A stretch of DNA of 64,000 bases from Secundilactobacillus yichangensis. Its GTDB lineage: Bacteria; Bacillota; Bacilli; Lactobacillales; Lactobacillaceae. Position numbers and translations under genes: made by a program. How positions within the stretch are numbered: position 1 is the stretch's first letter; every line of letters begins with the position of its first letter. The notes beneath the pieces were generated by a model. That model saw only the letters and a program-made list of their open reading frames with translations. It ran no database searches and was not told where the DNA came from. Positions 1 through 10,176 of this stretch are shown in pieces. The DNA lies in the NCBI RefSeq assembly GCF_016861565.1, contig NZ_BOLK01000005.1, positions 1-64,000 of the forward strand. Reading direction: 5' to 3'.

Positions 1-106
1 AATTAACCAGTATATTTATTGGTACAACAACGAACGTCTGCAACAAACACTAAATGGCATGACCCCGGAAAAATACCGAAATCATGCCATTCAAAATTGC
101 GCATAA
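1..106 (+). mobile_element. C-terminal end of an IS3-family transposase (OrfB integrase), cut by the window edge
   Basis: Reading from base 2, the frame gives a 34-residue tail containing YIYWYNNERLQQTLNGMTP and ending at a TAA. This is the usual C-terminus of IS3-family integrase-core transposases, whose last catalytic glutamate lies just upstream in the unseen part. The following AT-rich bases and the GTCCACTTGACAGG sequence at about 124-138 are probably the right end of the element, but the other end is outside the window so the terminal repeat cannot be confirmed. Whether the transposase is intact cannot be judged. Confidence 0.8.
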
Positions 107-172
107 ACTTTTAATTATTTGACTGTCCACTTGACAGGAGTCGAGCCGTCTGAGCCCTTTAATTTTGAACTT

Positions 173-1282
173 TTAGTACTGAATATTTAATAATTTTGCG
201 TGTTTAATGTCTTCAATCGTCTTGGTTCCAGCCAGCTGCATCACGATCTTTAATTCCTTGTTCAGGTGTTCAAAGACGGAATAAACGCCATCTGCACCAC
301 CCAGAGCTAAGCCGTAGATTGCGGGCCGACCAATACCAACTAAGTCGGCACCGAGAGCAATGGCTTTGAATACATCAGATCCACGGCGGACGCCAGAGTC
401 AAAAATGACGGGGACTTGATGGTTAACAGCCTTAGTCACGCTTTCAAGAACGTCGAAGCTGGCAGGACCACCGTTAAGCTGACGGCCACCATGATTAGAA
501 ACATAAACACCAGCGGCACCCGCGCCAATGGCGTAAAGAGCATCTTCAGGGGATTCAATTCCCTTAACAATGACAGGTAAATCAGTGTAATCAATGATGC
601 GTTTAACGTCGTCTGGGCCGATCTTTTGAGCGGCAGCAGCGTAAATTTCCGAAATACCCTTACCCTCACCATCGCCTTCACTGAACTTGACCAGGTTAGC
701 CATTGGAATTGGGAACTGGAAGTTGTTAATAATATCGGCTTCACGGTAGCCGCCCACGGTTGCGTCAACGGTGAGAATAATCGCCTTGACTCCCGCTTTT
801 TTAGCTTCATCTAAAAGGGCATGGTTAAAGGCCCAGTCTTTACTCATGTAAAGCTGGAAGAATTGGGGAGCACCGTTGCCGCCCGCGGCAGTATCAGCAA
901 TCGAAGTCGATGAATAGGTACTTTGTGCCATTAAGGCGCCCGCTTTAGCGACCCCCTTGGCGGTATCAACTTCACCCTTAGCGTGAGCTAACCCTTGTGC
1001 CGCAGCAGGTGCCATCATGATTGGTGTTTTTAAATCTAAGCCGAAGACCGTGGTATCAGTTTGAGGATCTTCCATATTACTCAGTGCTTTAGGAACGATT
1101 TGACGGTGTTGGAATGCCTTCCGGTTAGCCTGCAAGGTCCATTCATCTTCTGAACCGCTGCTGATATAGCCAAAGCCACCGGTAGGAATAATTTTTTTAG
1201 CTTCTGTCTCCAACTGGTTTAAGTTTAGAAATTTGAGAGCCGTTTCGTTTTCGTTTTGTTCGTAACCATTGGTGAATGCCAT
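173..1282 (-). CDS. lox: L-lactate oxidase-like FMN-dependent alpha-hydroxy acid oxidase
   Basis: A 369-residue member of the FMN-dependent alpha-hydroxy acid dehydrogenase family. Lactate oxidases convert L-lactate and O2 to pyruvate and H2O2 in the cytosol. The FMN-binding MAPAAAQGLAH segment (about residues 83-93), TVDATVGGYR in the middle, the catalytic-His segment SNHGGRQLNGG (about 258-268) and DSGVRRGSDVFKA near the end follow the lactate-oxidase order, and the length equals the roughly 370-residue norm. The longer reading frame (to 1351) is rejected: the ATG at 1282 has GGAGG eight bases upstream, and the upstream part overlaps the promoter at 1323-1351. Substrate could be lactate or another 2-hydroxy acid. 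Confidence 0.85.
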   Translation of the reverse strand: MAFTNGYEQNENETALKFLNLNQLETEAKKIIPTGGFGYISSGSEDEWTLQANRKAFQHRQIVPKALSNMEDPQTDTTVFGLDLKTPIMMAPAAAQGLAHAKGEVDTAKGVAKAGALMAQSTYSSTSIADTAAGGNGAPQFFQLYMSKDWAFNHALLDEAKKAGVKAIILTVDATVGGYREADIINNFQFPIPMANLVKFSEGDGEGKGISEIYAAAAQKIGPDDVKRIIDYTDLPVIVKGIESPEDALYAIGAGAAGVYVSNHGGRQLNGGPASFDVLESVTKAVNHQVPVIFDSGVRRGSDVFKAIALGADLVGIGRPAIYGLALGGADGVYSVFEHLNKELKIVMQLAGTKTIEDIKHAKLLNIQY

Positions 1283-1322
1283 AATATTTGCCTCCAGCAA
1301 AGAATATATATTTGGTGGCTTC

Positions 1323-1351
1323 AGCATACTTACCCTTAGTAAGACAGTCAA
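1323..1351 (-). promoter_or_regulatory. Sigma-A promoter of the lactate-oxidase-like gene
   Basis: On the minus strand, TTGACT (1351-1346) and TATGCT (1328-1323) are separated by exactly 17 bases, about 40 bases before the ATG. Found by eye. Confidence 0.6.
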
Positions 1352-1378
1352 GAATATGGCCTCGCGGTTTGAAATAAG

Positions 1379-1417
1379 AACCCGCTGCTTGGTAGAAAGT
1401 CAATCAAGCAGCGGGTT
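1379..1417 (-). terminator. Terminator of the DUF2252 gene
   Basis: Perfect 13-bp inverted repeat (AACCCGCTGCTTG and its complement) with a 13-base loop, starting a few bases after the DUF2252 stop codon and followed on the minus strand by a short T-rich run. Confidence 0.75.
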
Positions 1418-1421
1418 AAAT

Positions 1422-2777
1422 TCATAGACGATGGTGTTTAAAAGCAGTGAAATCTTCATCAACTTGCTTAACGTAAGCGGTTGTCCAGCTTTGGATTGCG
1501 GTATCAAATTTATCTGAATGACCAGTGTAACCCAGAACCACGCCGGCAGTTGGACTTTGGGCATGGGCAATGCCTAGTACCCATGCGCAGGTCTTAGCGT
1601 AGGCATCGAATTGATCCCAGTCCAGTTCAGACAGTTCAATGGAGGCTTTCATATCACGGAACTGACGAACGTAAAAGCTTTTCTTTTCGGTTGCAAAATA
1701 CCCCAAAAACGGATCGGATGCGGATTGAAGAATCTTCTGGCAGTCAACGATTCGCTTACCTTCATTTTGTTCGTACTGAACGTTTTCCTCTTCCAGCTGA
1801 TTAGCTAATTGACGGTGCGGAAGTGCTTCTTTAATTTGCAACACCAGGTGTGAATCATCGGTACCGGTGAGCAGCAATAAGTAACACAGCGAACCGAAGC
1901 TGCCCACGCCGACACTGTGGCGGACAACGTCGGTGACGTTGTATTGGGAAAGCATCAGGCTAACATCGGGAGACAGCGATTGCCGGTATTGAACCAGATA
2001 TTTGGCCATGTGCTTGGTCACCCGGTCTTTAACGTGCCGGGTTCGCGGCGGATTTTCCTTGAACAAGATCTGACCGTCGGCATCCGTCGTCGTAAATTTC
2101 CGAACCACCTGTTCCGAATCGCGTTTGCCAGCTTTGGCGAGAAATTTACTGAGTTTCTTAGTATGCATTTCCTTAGACGGAATCGTGTTCAAGATATTCT
2201 CAACGCTATTGACAGGGTAGAACCGATTTAACGCGGTTTTTTCAAACATATCCTGTAAACTTTTACGGTAGGTTTCGCCAAGTCCCTTCACTAATAAGGT
2301 TAATTTTTCATTCTCAAATTGATGTTCACGGCCAGCCAGCAGGGTGCTGACAGCCAGCCGTTTCACATCCCATTCAAAGGGGTTGATGCCCGCTTCATCA
2401 AAATCGTTGAGATCGAATAGCAGCTGGCGTTCCGGTGAGCCAAAGAAGCCGAAATTACCAATGTGGGCATCGCCGCAGCTAACAGTATGAATGGGTGAGT
2501 TATCCTGGTGAGCCAAATCATACTCCATTAATTCAGCAGTTCCCCGAAAAAAGGTAAAACTAGACTGACCCATTCGTTGGGTACGTTCTGGTAACAGCTC
2601 AGGGATCAAGATTGAACGGACTTCATCCATTAACTGAGTAGAGTCACGATTTACAGCAATGTAGTGACCAAGTTTTTCAAACGGATAAGCGGTACGTAAT
2701 TTTTTGCCAAACTTCTTTTGCTGCGCTAATGGCTGTTGTACGAACAGCTGACTAAAATCAAATGGTTTAACACTCAT
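1422..2777 (-). CDS. DUF2252 family protein
   Basis: A 451-residue protein of the DUF2252 family, which has a kinase-like fold reminiscent of aminoglycoside phosphotransferases; the biochemical role is not established. The SCGDAHIGNFG segment (about residues 150-160) and LFDLNDFDEA (about 170-180) resemble the catalytic HGD-type and DFD metal-binding motifs of that fold. A GTG seven codons upstream is in frame, but the ATG at 2777 has GAGGAGA at proper distance and is preferred. It is a single-gene unit with its own terminator, and nothing next to it points to a pathway. Confidence 0.75.
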   Translation of the reverse strand: MSVKPFDFSQLFVQQPLAQQKKFGKKLRTAYPFEKLGHYIAVNRDSTQLMDEVRSILIPELLPERTQRMGQSSFTFFRGTAELMEYDLAHQDNSPIHTVSCGDAHIGNFGFFGSPERQLLFDLNDFDEAGINPFEWDVKRLAVSTLLAGREHQFENEKLTLLVKGLGETYRKSLQDMFEKTALNRFYPVNSVENILNTIPSKEMHTKKLSKFLAKAGKRDSEQVVRKFTTTDADGQILFKENPPRTRHVKDRVTKHMAKYLVQYRQSLSPDVSLMLSQYNVTDVVRHSVGVGSFGSLCYLLLLTGTDDSHLVLQIKEALPHRQLANQLEEENVQYEQNEGKRIVDCQKILQSASDPFLGYFATEKKSFYVRQFRDMKASIELSELDWDQFDAYAKTCAWVLGIAHAQSPTAGVVLGYTGHSDKFDTAIQSWTTAYVKQVDEDFTAFKHHRL

Positions 2778-2834
2778 TATAGCTCTCCTCGTATTCACGT
2801 ATATTAATTCTAGTTTACCACTCGACGGATTCTA

Positions 2835-2874
2835 AATTGCATCAGTGCAATTGAGATCCGCACTGCAAGCGGAT
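2835..2874. other. Two adjacent short perfect inverted repeats
   Basis: AATTGC-6-GCAATT (2835-2852) is followed after three bases by ATCCGC-7-GCGGAT (2856-2874), in the gap between the divergent DUF2252 and pgm genes. There is no T-run on either side, so these are more like protein-binding palindromes than terminators. No function assigned. Confidence 0.4.
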
Positions 2875-2930
2875 ATGAAAGATGGTAAAATTGTAAGGGT
2901 ATCCAAAGAATACAAATAATTAAAATTGTT

Positions 2931-2947
2931 TAGTAAAAATTTTACTA
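2931..2947. promoter_or_regulatory. 17-bp palindrome, candidate GalR operator of pgm
   Basis: TAGTAAAA-A-TTTTACTA is a perfect palindrome with 8-base arms, about 80 bases upstream of the pgm start and just before a TATACT at 2966-2971. The half-site TTTAGTAAAA recurs in front of galK and of the dehydrogenase gene at 10177, so LacI-family control by the nearby GalR is a reasonable inference. Confidence 0.5.
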
Positions 2948-3027
2948 TTTTTGACTGTTTCGGCTTATACTTAAGTCGGAAGCATAATAGAGAATGAGCA
3001 ATTTAAAACAAGAGGAGTGGCGATACG

Positions 3028-4755
3028 ATGACTTGGCAAGATAATTATCAAGTATGGAAGAACTATCAAGACTTAGATCCTGCATTAGCACAAGAATTAA
3101 CGGATATGGCGGGTGACCAGGAAGCTTTGGAGAACGCCTTTACGAAACCGATGGCGTTTGGAACTGCCGGTATGCGGGGACTAATTGGTCCCGGCATCGG
3201 TGAGATGAACATTTACACCGTGGGCGCAGCTGCTGAAGGCCTAGCGCGCTTTATGGATACGTTGGATGATAAGGATAAGCAGCGTGGAGTTGCAATTAGC
3301 TTTGATTCTCGTTATCACTCACGTGAATTTGCTCACCATTCAGCACAAGTATTAGGTGCTCATGGGATTCCAAGCTTTGTGTTTGACGACATTCGGCCCA
3401 CACCAGAATTATCATTCGCCGTTCGTCACTTGCACACGTATGCCGGTATCATGATTACGGCTAGTCATAACCCGAAGCAGTACAACGGGTTTAAGATTTA
3501 CGGCCCAGATGGCGGTCAAATGCCACCAAAGGCTGCTGACCAGATCACTGAATATGTCAACGGTATTGATAACATGTTCACCGTTAAGACAGTCAAGGAA
3601 ACGACTTTACGTAAGCAAAACTTAGTTCACATCATCGGTGAAGACGTTGACGAAGATTATCTGGCGGGTGTTAAGGCTGTTTCAATCAATCCAAAACTAG
3701 TGGATGAAGTCGGCAAAGACATGACTTTGATTTACACACCGTTGCATGGGACCGGTCATATCATTGGTTACCGAGCACTTAAAGATACCGGGTATAACCA
3801 CTTTACGATGGTCAAGGAACAAGCCATTGCTGATCCAGAATTTCCAACGGTTACCCACCCAAACCCAGAATTTCCAGAAGCCTTCAACATGGCGATTGAA
3901 CTGGGTAAGAAGGAAGACGCTGACTTATTGGTTGCCACCGACCCTGATGCTGACCGTTTGGGTGCCGCCGTTCGGATGCCTAATGGTGAATATCAACTGA
4001 TGACTGGTAATCAGATTGCTTCAGTCTTACTGAATTACATTTTGAAAGCTAAGCAGGATGCTGGCAAGTTACCAGCAGACGGGATGGTTGTAAAATCAAT
4101 CGTTTCGACCGAATTAGCAACTAAGATTGCTGATCATTATGGTGTCAAGATGGTCAACGTGCTGACTGGGTTCAAATACATTGCCGAGCAGATCAAACTG
4201 GCTGAGCAGAATCATGACCACACCTTCCTATTTGGTTTTGAAGAGAGCTTCGGTTATTTGATTAACCCATTCGTCCGTGACAAGGATGCCATTCAATCAA
4301 CGATTCTGCTGGCTGAAGTTGCTGCGTATTACAAGCAGCAGGGACTGACCCTTTACGATGGTATTCAACAGCTGTACAAGACGTATGGTTATTACAAAGA
4401 AAAGACGACTGCTAAAGAATTTGATGGTGTCGATGGTGCTGACAAGATGGCCGCAATTATGAAGTCATTGCGTGAGAGTAAGCCAACCGAGTTTGCTGGC
4501 ATCAAAGTTGAAACTACGGATGATTATCAGACCCAGGTAGCTACCCATCAAGATGGCAGCACTGAAAAACTTTCATTACCAGTTTCAAACGTATTGAAAT
4601 ACTGGTTAGAAGATGGTACTTGGATCGCCGTACGGCCTTCAGGTACTGAACCAAAAATCAAGTTCTACATTGGGACTAACGGTAAAACTGACGCAGAAGC
4701 CACGCAGAAATTAACTGATTTCGAAAAGGCTTTGACTCAGTGGGTAAAAGATTAA
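3028..4755 (+). CDS. pgm: Phospho-sugar mutase (phosphoglucomutase)
   Basis: A 575-residue alpha-D-phosphohexomutase family enzyme that interconverts glucose 1-phosphate and glucose 6-phosphate. It carries the active-site phosphoserine loop TASHNPKQYNG (about residues 144-154), the metal-binding DPDADRLG (about 306-313), the sugar-binding GFEESFGY and the C-terminal phosphate-binding RPSGTEPKIKFYIG. Length is normal for the Gram-positive PgcA/Pgm type. The ATG follows AAGAGGAGTGG. Placement just before the gal genes fits its role in feeding Leloir-pathway glucose 1-phosphate into glycolysis; the upstream palindrome suggests shared control. Phosphomannomutase side activity cannot be excluded. 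Confidence 0.93.
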   Translation: MTWQDNYQVWKNYQDLDPALAQELTDMAGDQEALENAFTKPMAFGTAGMRGLIGPGIGEMNIYTVGAAAEGLARFMDTLDDKDKQRGVAISFDSRYHSREFAHHSAQVLGAHGIPSFVFDDIRPTPELSFAVRHLHTYAGIMITASHNPKQYNGFKIYGPDGGQMPPKAADQITEYVNGIDNMFTVKTVKETTLRKQNLVHIIGEDVDEDYLAGVKAVSINPKLVDEVGKDMTLIYTPLHGTGHIIGYRALKDTGYNHFTMVKEQAIADPEFPTVTHPNPEFPEAFNMAIELGKKEDADLLVATDPDADRLGAAVRMPNGEYQLMTGNQIASVLLNYILKAKQDAGKLPADGMVVKSIVSTELATKIADHYGVKMVNVLTGFKYIAEQIKLAEQNHDHTFLFGFEESFGYLINPFVRDKDAIQSTILLAEVAAYYKQQGLTLYDGIQQLYKTYGYYKEKTTAKEFDGVDGADKMAAIMKSLRESKPTEFAGIKVETTDDYQTQVATHQDGSTEKLSLPVSNVLKYWLEDGTWIAVRPSGTEPKIKFYIGTNGKTDAEATQKLTDFEKALTQWVKD

Positions 4756-4799
4756 GATAAGCGAGTTGCAAAGGTGAGTTTGCATTTGTAGTAAAAATA

Positions 4800-4852
4800 A
4801 AAGCAGTTCGGTTTAATCAATTTGTTAGTTGATCAGATCGGACCGCTTTTAT
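4800..4852 (+). terminator. Probable terminator of pgm
   Basis: Imperfect hairpin (AAAGC...ATCAA with its partner TTGATC...GCTTT, several G-T pairs) ending in CTTTTA, about 45 bases after the pgm stop. Confidence 0.5.
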
Positions 4853-4929
4853 CTCGCTGGACCGCGTCAGCTTAGCCAGTATTGATATTGAGTAATTATG
4901 AACGCGTAAAAAGATTGATTTAAAGCTAA

Positions 4930-4943
4930 AGAAAACGATTTCA
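4930..4943. promoter_or_regulatory. cre site (CcpA) upstream of galK
   Basis: AGAAAACGATTTCA matches the catabolite-responsive-element consensus TGNAANCGNWNNCA at all positions but the first. It lies just upstream of the galK -35 box, a position that fits CcpA control of the Leloir genes. Confidence 0.6.
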
Positions 4944-4950
4944 TTTTTCG

Positions 4951-4979
4951 TTGACATTCCCCCGATTTTAGGTTACTTT
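4951..4979 (+). promoter_or_regulatory. galK promoter
   Basis: TTGACA (4951-4956), a 17-base spacer, then TACTTT (4974-4979). Confidence 0.6.
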
Positions 4980-4983
4980 AGAG

Positions 4984-5003
4984 GTAGTAAAAATTTAGTA
5001 AAA
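4984..5003. promoter_or_regulatory. Candidate GalR site: direct TAGTAAAA repeats before galK
   Basis: Two copies of TAGTAAAA in tandem sit between the -10 box and the ribosome binding site of galK. They match the arm of the palindrome in front of pgm. A repressor here would block early elongation or initiation; the assignment to GalR is inference. Confidence 0.4.
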
Positions 5004-5020
5004 TTTGTGGAGGCATAATT

Positions 5021-6193
5021 ATGGACTATCAAAGCTTAAAAGAAGAATTTAAGAAAGCTTTTGGTTACGAAGGTGAACGAGTTTACTTTGCACCAGGCCG
5101 GATCAATCTAATTGGTGAACATACTGATTATAACGGCGGTCACGTTTTTCCTTGCGCTATCACCATGGGAACTTATGGTGTCTATGCAGGTCGTAAAGAC
5201 GACCAGGTTCGCGTCTATTCCGCTAACCTTCCAGATGCCGGCGTTTTGACCTTCCCAATTGATAAACTGGATTTTGATAAAAATGATAGCTGGGCTAAGT
5301 TCCCACGCGGTGTCATGTACGAAATGGCAAAGCAGGGCAAGACCGTTGATCATGGGTTTGACCTCTTTGTTCACGGCGATTTACCAGACGCTTCAGGTCT
5401 TTCTTCATCCGCATCAATTGAACTGTTAATTGGTAACATTTTAAATCAAGAGTTTAACTGGGGCGTTGACCAGATGACGTTGATCAAGAATGGCCAAGCT
5501 GTTGAAAATGATTACTTAGGTCTTAACACCGGTATCCTTGATCAGTTCGCTATTGGCATGGGCAAGAAGAACCAAGCCGTATTACTTGATGCTAATACGA
5601 TGAAGTATGAATACGTTCCCGTTGAATTAGGTGACAACGTGATTGTGATCATGAATACCAACAAACGGCGTGAACTTACTGATTCTAAGTACAACGAACG
5701 TCGGTCAGAATGTGAAAAGGCTGTGGCTCTTTTGCAAAAGGGCGGCGTTGACGTTAAGACGCTAGGTGACCTATCACAAGAAGAATTCGATAAGGATGCT
5801 TACCTAGTCAACGATGATACCTTGATCAAACGTGCACGTCACGCGGTTATTGAAAACCAGCGGACGTTGCGTGCGAAGAAGGCTTTGAGTAATGGACAGC
5901 TTGAAGACTTCGGTAAATTAGTTAATGCATCACACGTTTCCTTACATTATGACTATGAAGTTACGGGTAAGGAATTGGATACCTTAGCCGAAACCGCATG
6001 GAAGCAACCAGGGGTTCTTGGTGCTCGTATGACGGGTGCCGGCTTCGGTGGCTGCGCCATTGCCATTGTCAACAAAGCTAACGTTGATGACTTTATCAAG
6101 AACGTCGGTGATGTTTACAAGAAGGAAATCGGTTATGCAGCTAGCTTTTACGTTGCAAGTATCGGCGATGGCCCAAGAGAAATCAAAGCTTAA
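5021..6193 (+). CDS. galK: Galactokinase
   Basis: A 390-residue GHMP-family galactokinase that phosphorylates D-galactose at C1 with ATP, the first step of the Leloir pathway. Visible are the galactokinase signature GRINLIGEHTDYNGG (residues 26-40), the ATP-loop GLSSSAS (126-132) and the C-terminal GHMP motif GARMTGAGFGGCAIA (about 338-352). Length is typical. The start follows TGGAGG with eight intervening bases. It heads galKETR, the order known from Lacticaseibacillus casei; cre and TAGTAAAA motifs lie upstream. Confidence 0.97.
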   Translation: MDYQSLKEEFKKAFGYEGERVYFAPGRINLIGEHTDYNGGHVFPCAITMGTYGVYAGRKDDQVRVYSANLPDAGVLTFPIDKLDFDKNDSWAKFPRGVMYEMAKQGKTVDHGFDLFVHGDLPDASGLSSSASIELLIGNILNQEFNWGVDQMTLIKNGQAVENDYLGLNTGILDQFAIGMGKKNQAVLLDANTMKYEYVPVELGDNVIVIMNTNKRRELTDSKYNERRSECEKAVALLQKGGVDVKTLGDLSQEEFDKDAYLVNDDTLIKRARHAVIENQRTLRAKKALSNGQLEDFGKLVNASHVSLHYDYEVTGKELDTLAETAWKQPGVLGARMTGAGFGGCAIAIVNKANVDDFIKNVGDVYKKEIGYAASFYVASIGDGPREIKA

Positions 6194-6200
6194 TATTTTT

Positions 6201-6240
6201 AAAAAAGCGCAAAGCAATCAAACTTGCAGAGCGCTTTTGT
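6201..6240 (+). terminator. Hairpin between galK and galE
   Basis: AAAAGCGC and GCGCTTTT enclose a 20-base loop directly after galK. It could partially terminate transcription or shield the galK 3' end, lowering galE-galT-galR expression relative to galK. Confidence 0.5.
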
Positions 6241-6281
6241 ATCGGAATTAGCTTAAAGAGAAAGCATGGAGGTAATCATTT

Positions 6282-7286
6282 ATGACAGTTGTTGTATTAG
6301 GTGGTGCGGGCTATATTGGTTCACACACAGTTGATCGATTGATTGAAAAGGGATATGACGTTGCGGTAATCGATAACCTGATTACAGGTCACCGAGCAGC
6401 GGTCAACCCTAAGGCCCGTTTTTACCAGGGTGATATTCATGACCGGGCTTTTTTGGATGAAGTCTTTAACAAGGAAACGAACGTTGAAGGCGTGATTCAC
6501 TTTGCTGCCTTTTCAATCGTTCCGGAATCGATGAAGGATCCATTGAAGTACTTTGATAACAACACTGGTGGCATGATCACCTTACTGAAAGCAATGCGTG
6601 ACCACGACATTAAGCGGATCATCTTCAGTTCAACAGCCGCTACTTACGGCGAACCAAAGCAGATTCCTATCAAGGAAACTGACCCGCAGATTCCAACTAA
6701 CCCATATGGCGAGAGTAAGTTATGCATGGAAAAGATCATTCACTGGTCTGATCTCGCATACGGTATCAAGTTTGTTGCTCTGCGTTACTTTAACGTTGCT
6801 GGCGCCAAGGCTGATGGCTCAATTGGTGAAGATCACCATCCAGAAACCCACTTGATTCCAATTATTTTACAAGTTGCTGCGGGTGAGCGGACTGGTTTGA
6901 AGATCTTTGGTACCGACTACCCTACAAAAGACGGTACCAACGTCCGTGATTACGTTCACGTTGTGGACTTAGCGGATGCTCATATTCTGGCTTTGGAATA
7001 TTTGAAGGCCGGTAATGACAGTAATGCCTTTAACCTTGGTTCATCAACCGGATTCTCTAATAAGGAAATCCTGGAAGCTGCTCGTGAAGCAACTGGGCAA
7101 CCAATTCCTGCTGAAGATGCTCCCCGTCGTGCCGGTGACCCAAGTACTTTGATTGCGGCTAGTGACAAAGCACGTAAAGTCTTAGGCTGGAAGCCGCAGT
7201 ATGATGATGTGAAGGAAATTATTAAAACCGCTTGGAACTGGAAGCAATCTCATCCAAAGGGCTACAATGACCGAGGTGAAGTCTAA
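6282..7286 (+). CDS. galE: UDP-glucose 4-epimerase
   Basis: A 334-residue extended short-chain dehydrogenase that interconverts UDP-galactose and UDP-glucose with bound NAD. The N-terminal Rossmann loop GGAGYIGSH (residues 7-15), the catalytic serine region [11 protein letters not shown] (about 113-123) and the Y142-x-x-x-K146 pair in NPYGESK are present, as is the C-terminal RRAGDPSTL sugar-nucleotide segment. GGAGG precedes the ATG. It is followed after two bases by galT, so the two are surely cotranscribed. Confidence 0.96.
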   Translation: MTVVVLGGAGYIGSHTVDRLIEKGYDVAVIDNLITGHRAAVNPKARFYQGDIHDRAFLDEVFNKETNVEGVIHFAAFSIVPESMKDPLKYFDNNTGGMITLLKAMRDHDIKRIIFSSTAATYGEPKQIPIKETDPQIPTNPYGESKLCMEKIIHWSDLAYGIKFVALRYFNVAGAKADGSIGEDHHPETHLIPIILQVAAGERTGLKIFGTDYPTKDGTNVRDYVHVVDLADAHILALEYLKAGNDSNAFNLGSSTGFSNKEILEAAREATGQPIPAEDAPRRAGDPSTLIAASDKARKVLGWKPQYDDVKEIIKTAWNWKQSHPKGYNDRGEV

Positions 7287-7288
7287 TT

Positions 7289-8752
7289 ATGACAAAAACT
7301 GTTGATCAATTTGTTGATGCAATCATTGACAGCGGCACTTATCAGCCATTAGACCGGATTTACGTGACTAACCGGGTCTTGGGCCTAGTGGGTGATGATC
7401 CTGCTGTTGAGGCAAAGAGCGATGATCTACTGGATCTCGTGGACGCTTTGCTTGAAACTGCCATTAAAAACGGTAAAATTGAAGACAGTCAATCTGACCG
7501 GGACATTCTGGAAGCGGAGTTGACCGATTTGCTGACCCCAACGCCAGCTAAGGTAAACCAGGAATTCTGGAATGAATACCAAAAATCACCGGAAGATGCG
7601 ACCAATTTCTTCTATAAGTTAAGTCGTAAAAACGACTACATTAAAACGAGATCAATTGCAAAAAACATTGTTTTCAACGCACCAACGCAATACGGTGATC
7701 TGGAAATTACCATTAACTTGTCGAAGCCTGAAAAGGATCCCAAGGCAATTGCAGCGGCTCGGACACAGAAGACCAACACGTATCCGCTGAGTCAGTTAGC
7801 GATTGAAAACGAAGGTTATCGTGGCCGGCTGGGCTACCCTGCACGGACTAACCACCGGGTTATTCGGTTAACCCTTGGCGGTGAACCTTGGGGCTTCCAG
7901 TACTCGCCATACGCGTACTTTAGCGAACATGCTATCTTCTTGCTGCAGGAACACCGGCCAATGGTGATCAACCAGCATACGTTTGGCAACTTATTGGAAA
8001 TCGTCCGGCTGTTCCCGCACTACTTTGTGGGCAGCAACGCTGACTTACCAATTGTTGGTGGTTCAATGCTGGCACAGGATCATTATCAGGGCGGCAGACA
8101 CGATTTTCCAATGATGAAATCACCGTTGGATCGTAAAATTAAGTTAGCCGGTTTTGATAATGTGGATGCTGGAATCGTGAAGTGGCCAATGTCGACGATT
8201 CGCCTTTCAGGTGATACTCCTGAACCGCTGATCAATGCTGCTACTGCTATTGCTGATAGCTGGAAGCACTACGATGACGAATCAGTTGATGTTCGTTCGT
8301 ACACTAATGGCGAACGGCACCACACGGTTACGCCAATTGCTTATCGTCGCGGTTCAAAGTTCGTCTTGGACGTCGTTTTGCGGGATAACCAAACCTCAGA
8401 GAAGTACCCAGACGGTATCTTCCATCCTCATCAGGATGTGCAGCACATTAAGAAGGAAAACATCGGTTTGATTGAAGTCATGGGGCGGGCGATTTTACCT
8501 GCGCGGCTCAAGACGGAAATGCAAGAAGTTAAAAAGTACGTATTGGGTAAACCAAACGAAATGAAGGATTATCACAAGACGTGGGCTGATCAGTTAAAGG
8601 CAGATCATCAATTTACTGCTGACAATGCTGATGACATTATTGATCAGTCTATCGGTAAAGTCTTTGCGCGTGTTCTGCAAGATGCTGGGGTCTTTAAGTG
8701 GGATGCTAAAGGGCAAGCAGCCTTTGACCGCTTTATCGCTCAGATTGGGTAG
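7289..8752 (+). CDS. galT: UDP-glucose--hexose-1-phosphate uridylyltransferase (Gram-positive GalT type)
   Basis: A 487-residue GalT of the longer Gram-positive class. It transfers UMP from UDP-glucose to galactose 1-phosphate, giving UDP-galactose and glucose 1-phosphate. The segments PARTNHRVIRLTLGGEPW, YFSEHAIFLLQEHRPM and IVGGSMLAQDHYQGGRHDF are typical of this class; the last carries the His-rich active-site region. The start codon is two bases after the galE stop, implying translational coupling, and galR follows 30 bases downstream. Confidence 0.95.
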   Translation: MTKTVDQFVDAIIDSGTYQPLDRIYVTNRVLGLVGDDPAVEAKSDDLLDLVDALLETAIKNGKIEDSQSDRDILEAELTDLLTPTPAKVNQEFWNEYQKSPEDATNFFYKLSRKNDYIKTRSIAKNIVFNAPTQYGDLEITINLSKPEKDPKAIAAARTQKTNTYPLSQLAIENEGYRGRLGYPARTNHRVIRLTLGGEPWGFQYSPYAYFSEHAIFLLQEHRPMVINQHTFGNLLEIVRLFPHYFVGSNADLPIVGGSMLAQDHYQGGRHDFPMMKSPLDRKIKLAGFDNVDAGIVKWPMSTIRLSGDTPEPLINAATAIADSWKHYDDESVDVRSYTNGERHHTVTPIAYRRGSKFVLDVVLRDNQTSEKYPDGIFHPHQDVQHIKKENIGLIEVMGRAILPARLKTEMQEVKKYVLGKPNEMKDYHKTWADQLKADHQFTADNADDIIDQSIGKVFARVLQDAGVFKWDAKGQAAFDRFIAQIG

Positions 8753-9778
<1,026 letters not shown>

Positions 9779-9804
9779 GTTTCGAAACATGAAAATGTGC
9801 CATC

Positions 9805-9842
9805 AAATCTAGCAAGGCTAATGGCCGAGCTAGATTTTTTTG
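9805..9842 (+). terminator. Terminator of the gal operon
   Basis: AAATCTAGC and GCTAGATTT form the stem, followed by a T-run, about 25 bases after the galR stop. Confidence 0.8.
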
Positions 9843-9951
9843 TTCAAAATTTAATTCTTAGTCAGCTTCACAAGCAAAATCGTTTAGCCTTCTAAAGGTT
9901 GACAGTGCAACACTGAAAATTGAGGCTAAATAGTGAATTCGTGAAAAGTAT

Positions 9952-9965
9952 TGCAAACGATCTGA
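9952..9965. promoter_or_regulatory. cre-like site upstream of the 10177 dehydrogenase
   Basis: TGCAAACGATCTGA matches the cre consensus at 13 of 14 positions (G in place of the last C). It lies in the 398-bp gap between galR and the dehydrogenase, which otherwise holds the galR terminator, a TTTAGTAAAA motif and an AT-rich promoter region. Confidence 0.5.
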
Positions 9966-10012
9966 TACCATGTTAAATTGATTGCCTTAACTAAAACCAT
10001 CGTTTTTTGCTA

Positions 10013-10027
10013 TTTAGTAAAAACTAA
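10013..10027. promoter_or_regulatory. TTTAGTAAAA motif (possible GalR half-site)
   Basis: TTTAGTAAAAACTAA contains TTAGT/ACTAA arms and the same core as the candidate operators before pgm and galK. About 80 bases upstream of the -10 box, so more likely an auxiliary site than a core operator. Confidence 0.35.
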
Positions 10028-10061
10028 TTTAATAAATTTAAAAAAATACCGATATTTTTTA

Positions 10062-10098
10062 AAAAAGTAAACACTTTTTATTTAAAATGCAGTATAAT
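10062..10098 (+). promoter_or_regulatory. Promoter region of the 10177 dehydrogenase with an inverted repeat over the -35
   Basis: A perfect TATAAT is at 10093-10098; no good -35 is visible. AAAAAGT-aaac-ACTTTTT (10062-10079) is an 7-base-arm inverted repeat where the -35 should be, so an activator or repressor may act here. Confidence 0.45.
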
Positions 10099-10176
10099 GA
10101 ATGTGACATAAATAACAAACAAATTTAGCGGAGTTAGTCATTAGATATCAGGATTGGCTGAAAGGAGACTATCATT

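Noticed and set aside
1283-1351. Longer N-terminus of the lactate-oxidase-like protein
   Set aside because: It overlaps a good promoter and has no ribosome binding site; GGAGG precedes the internal ATG.
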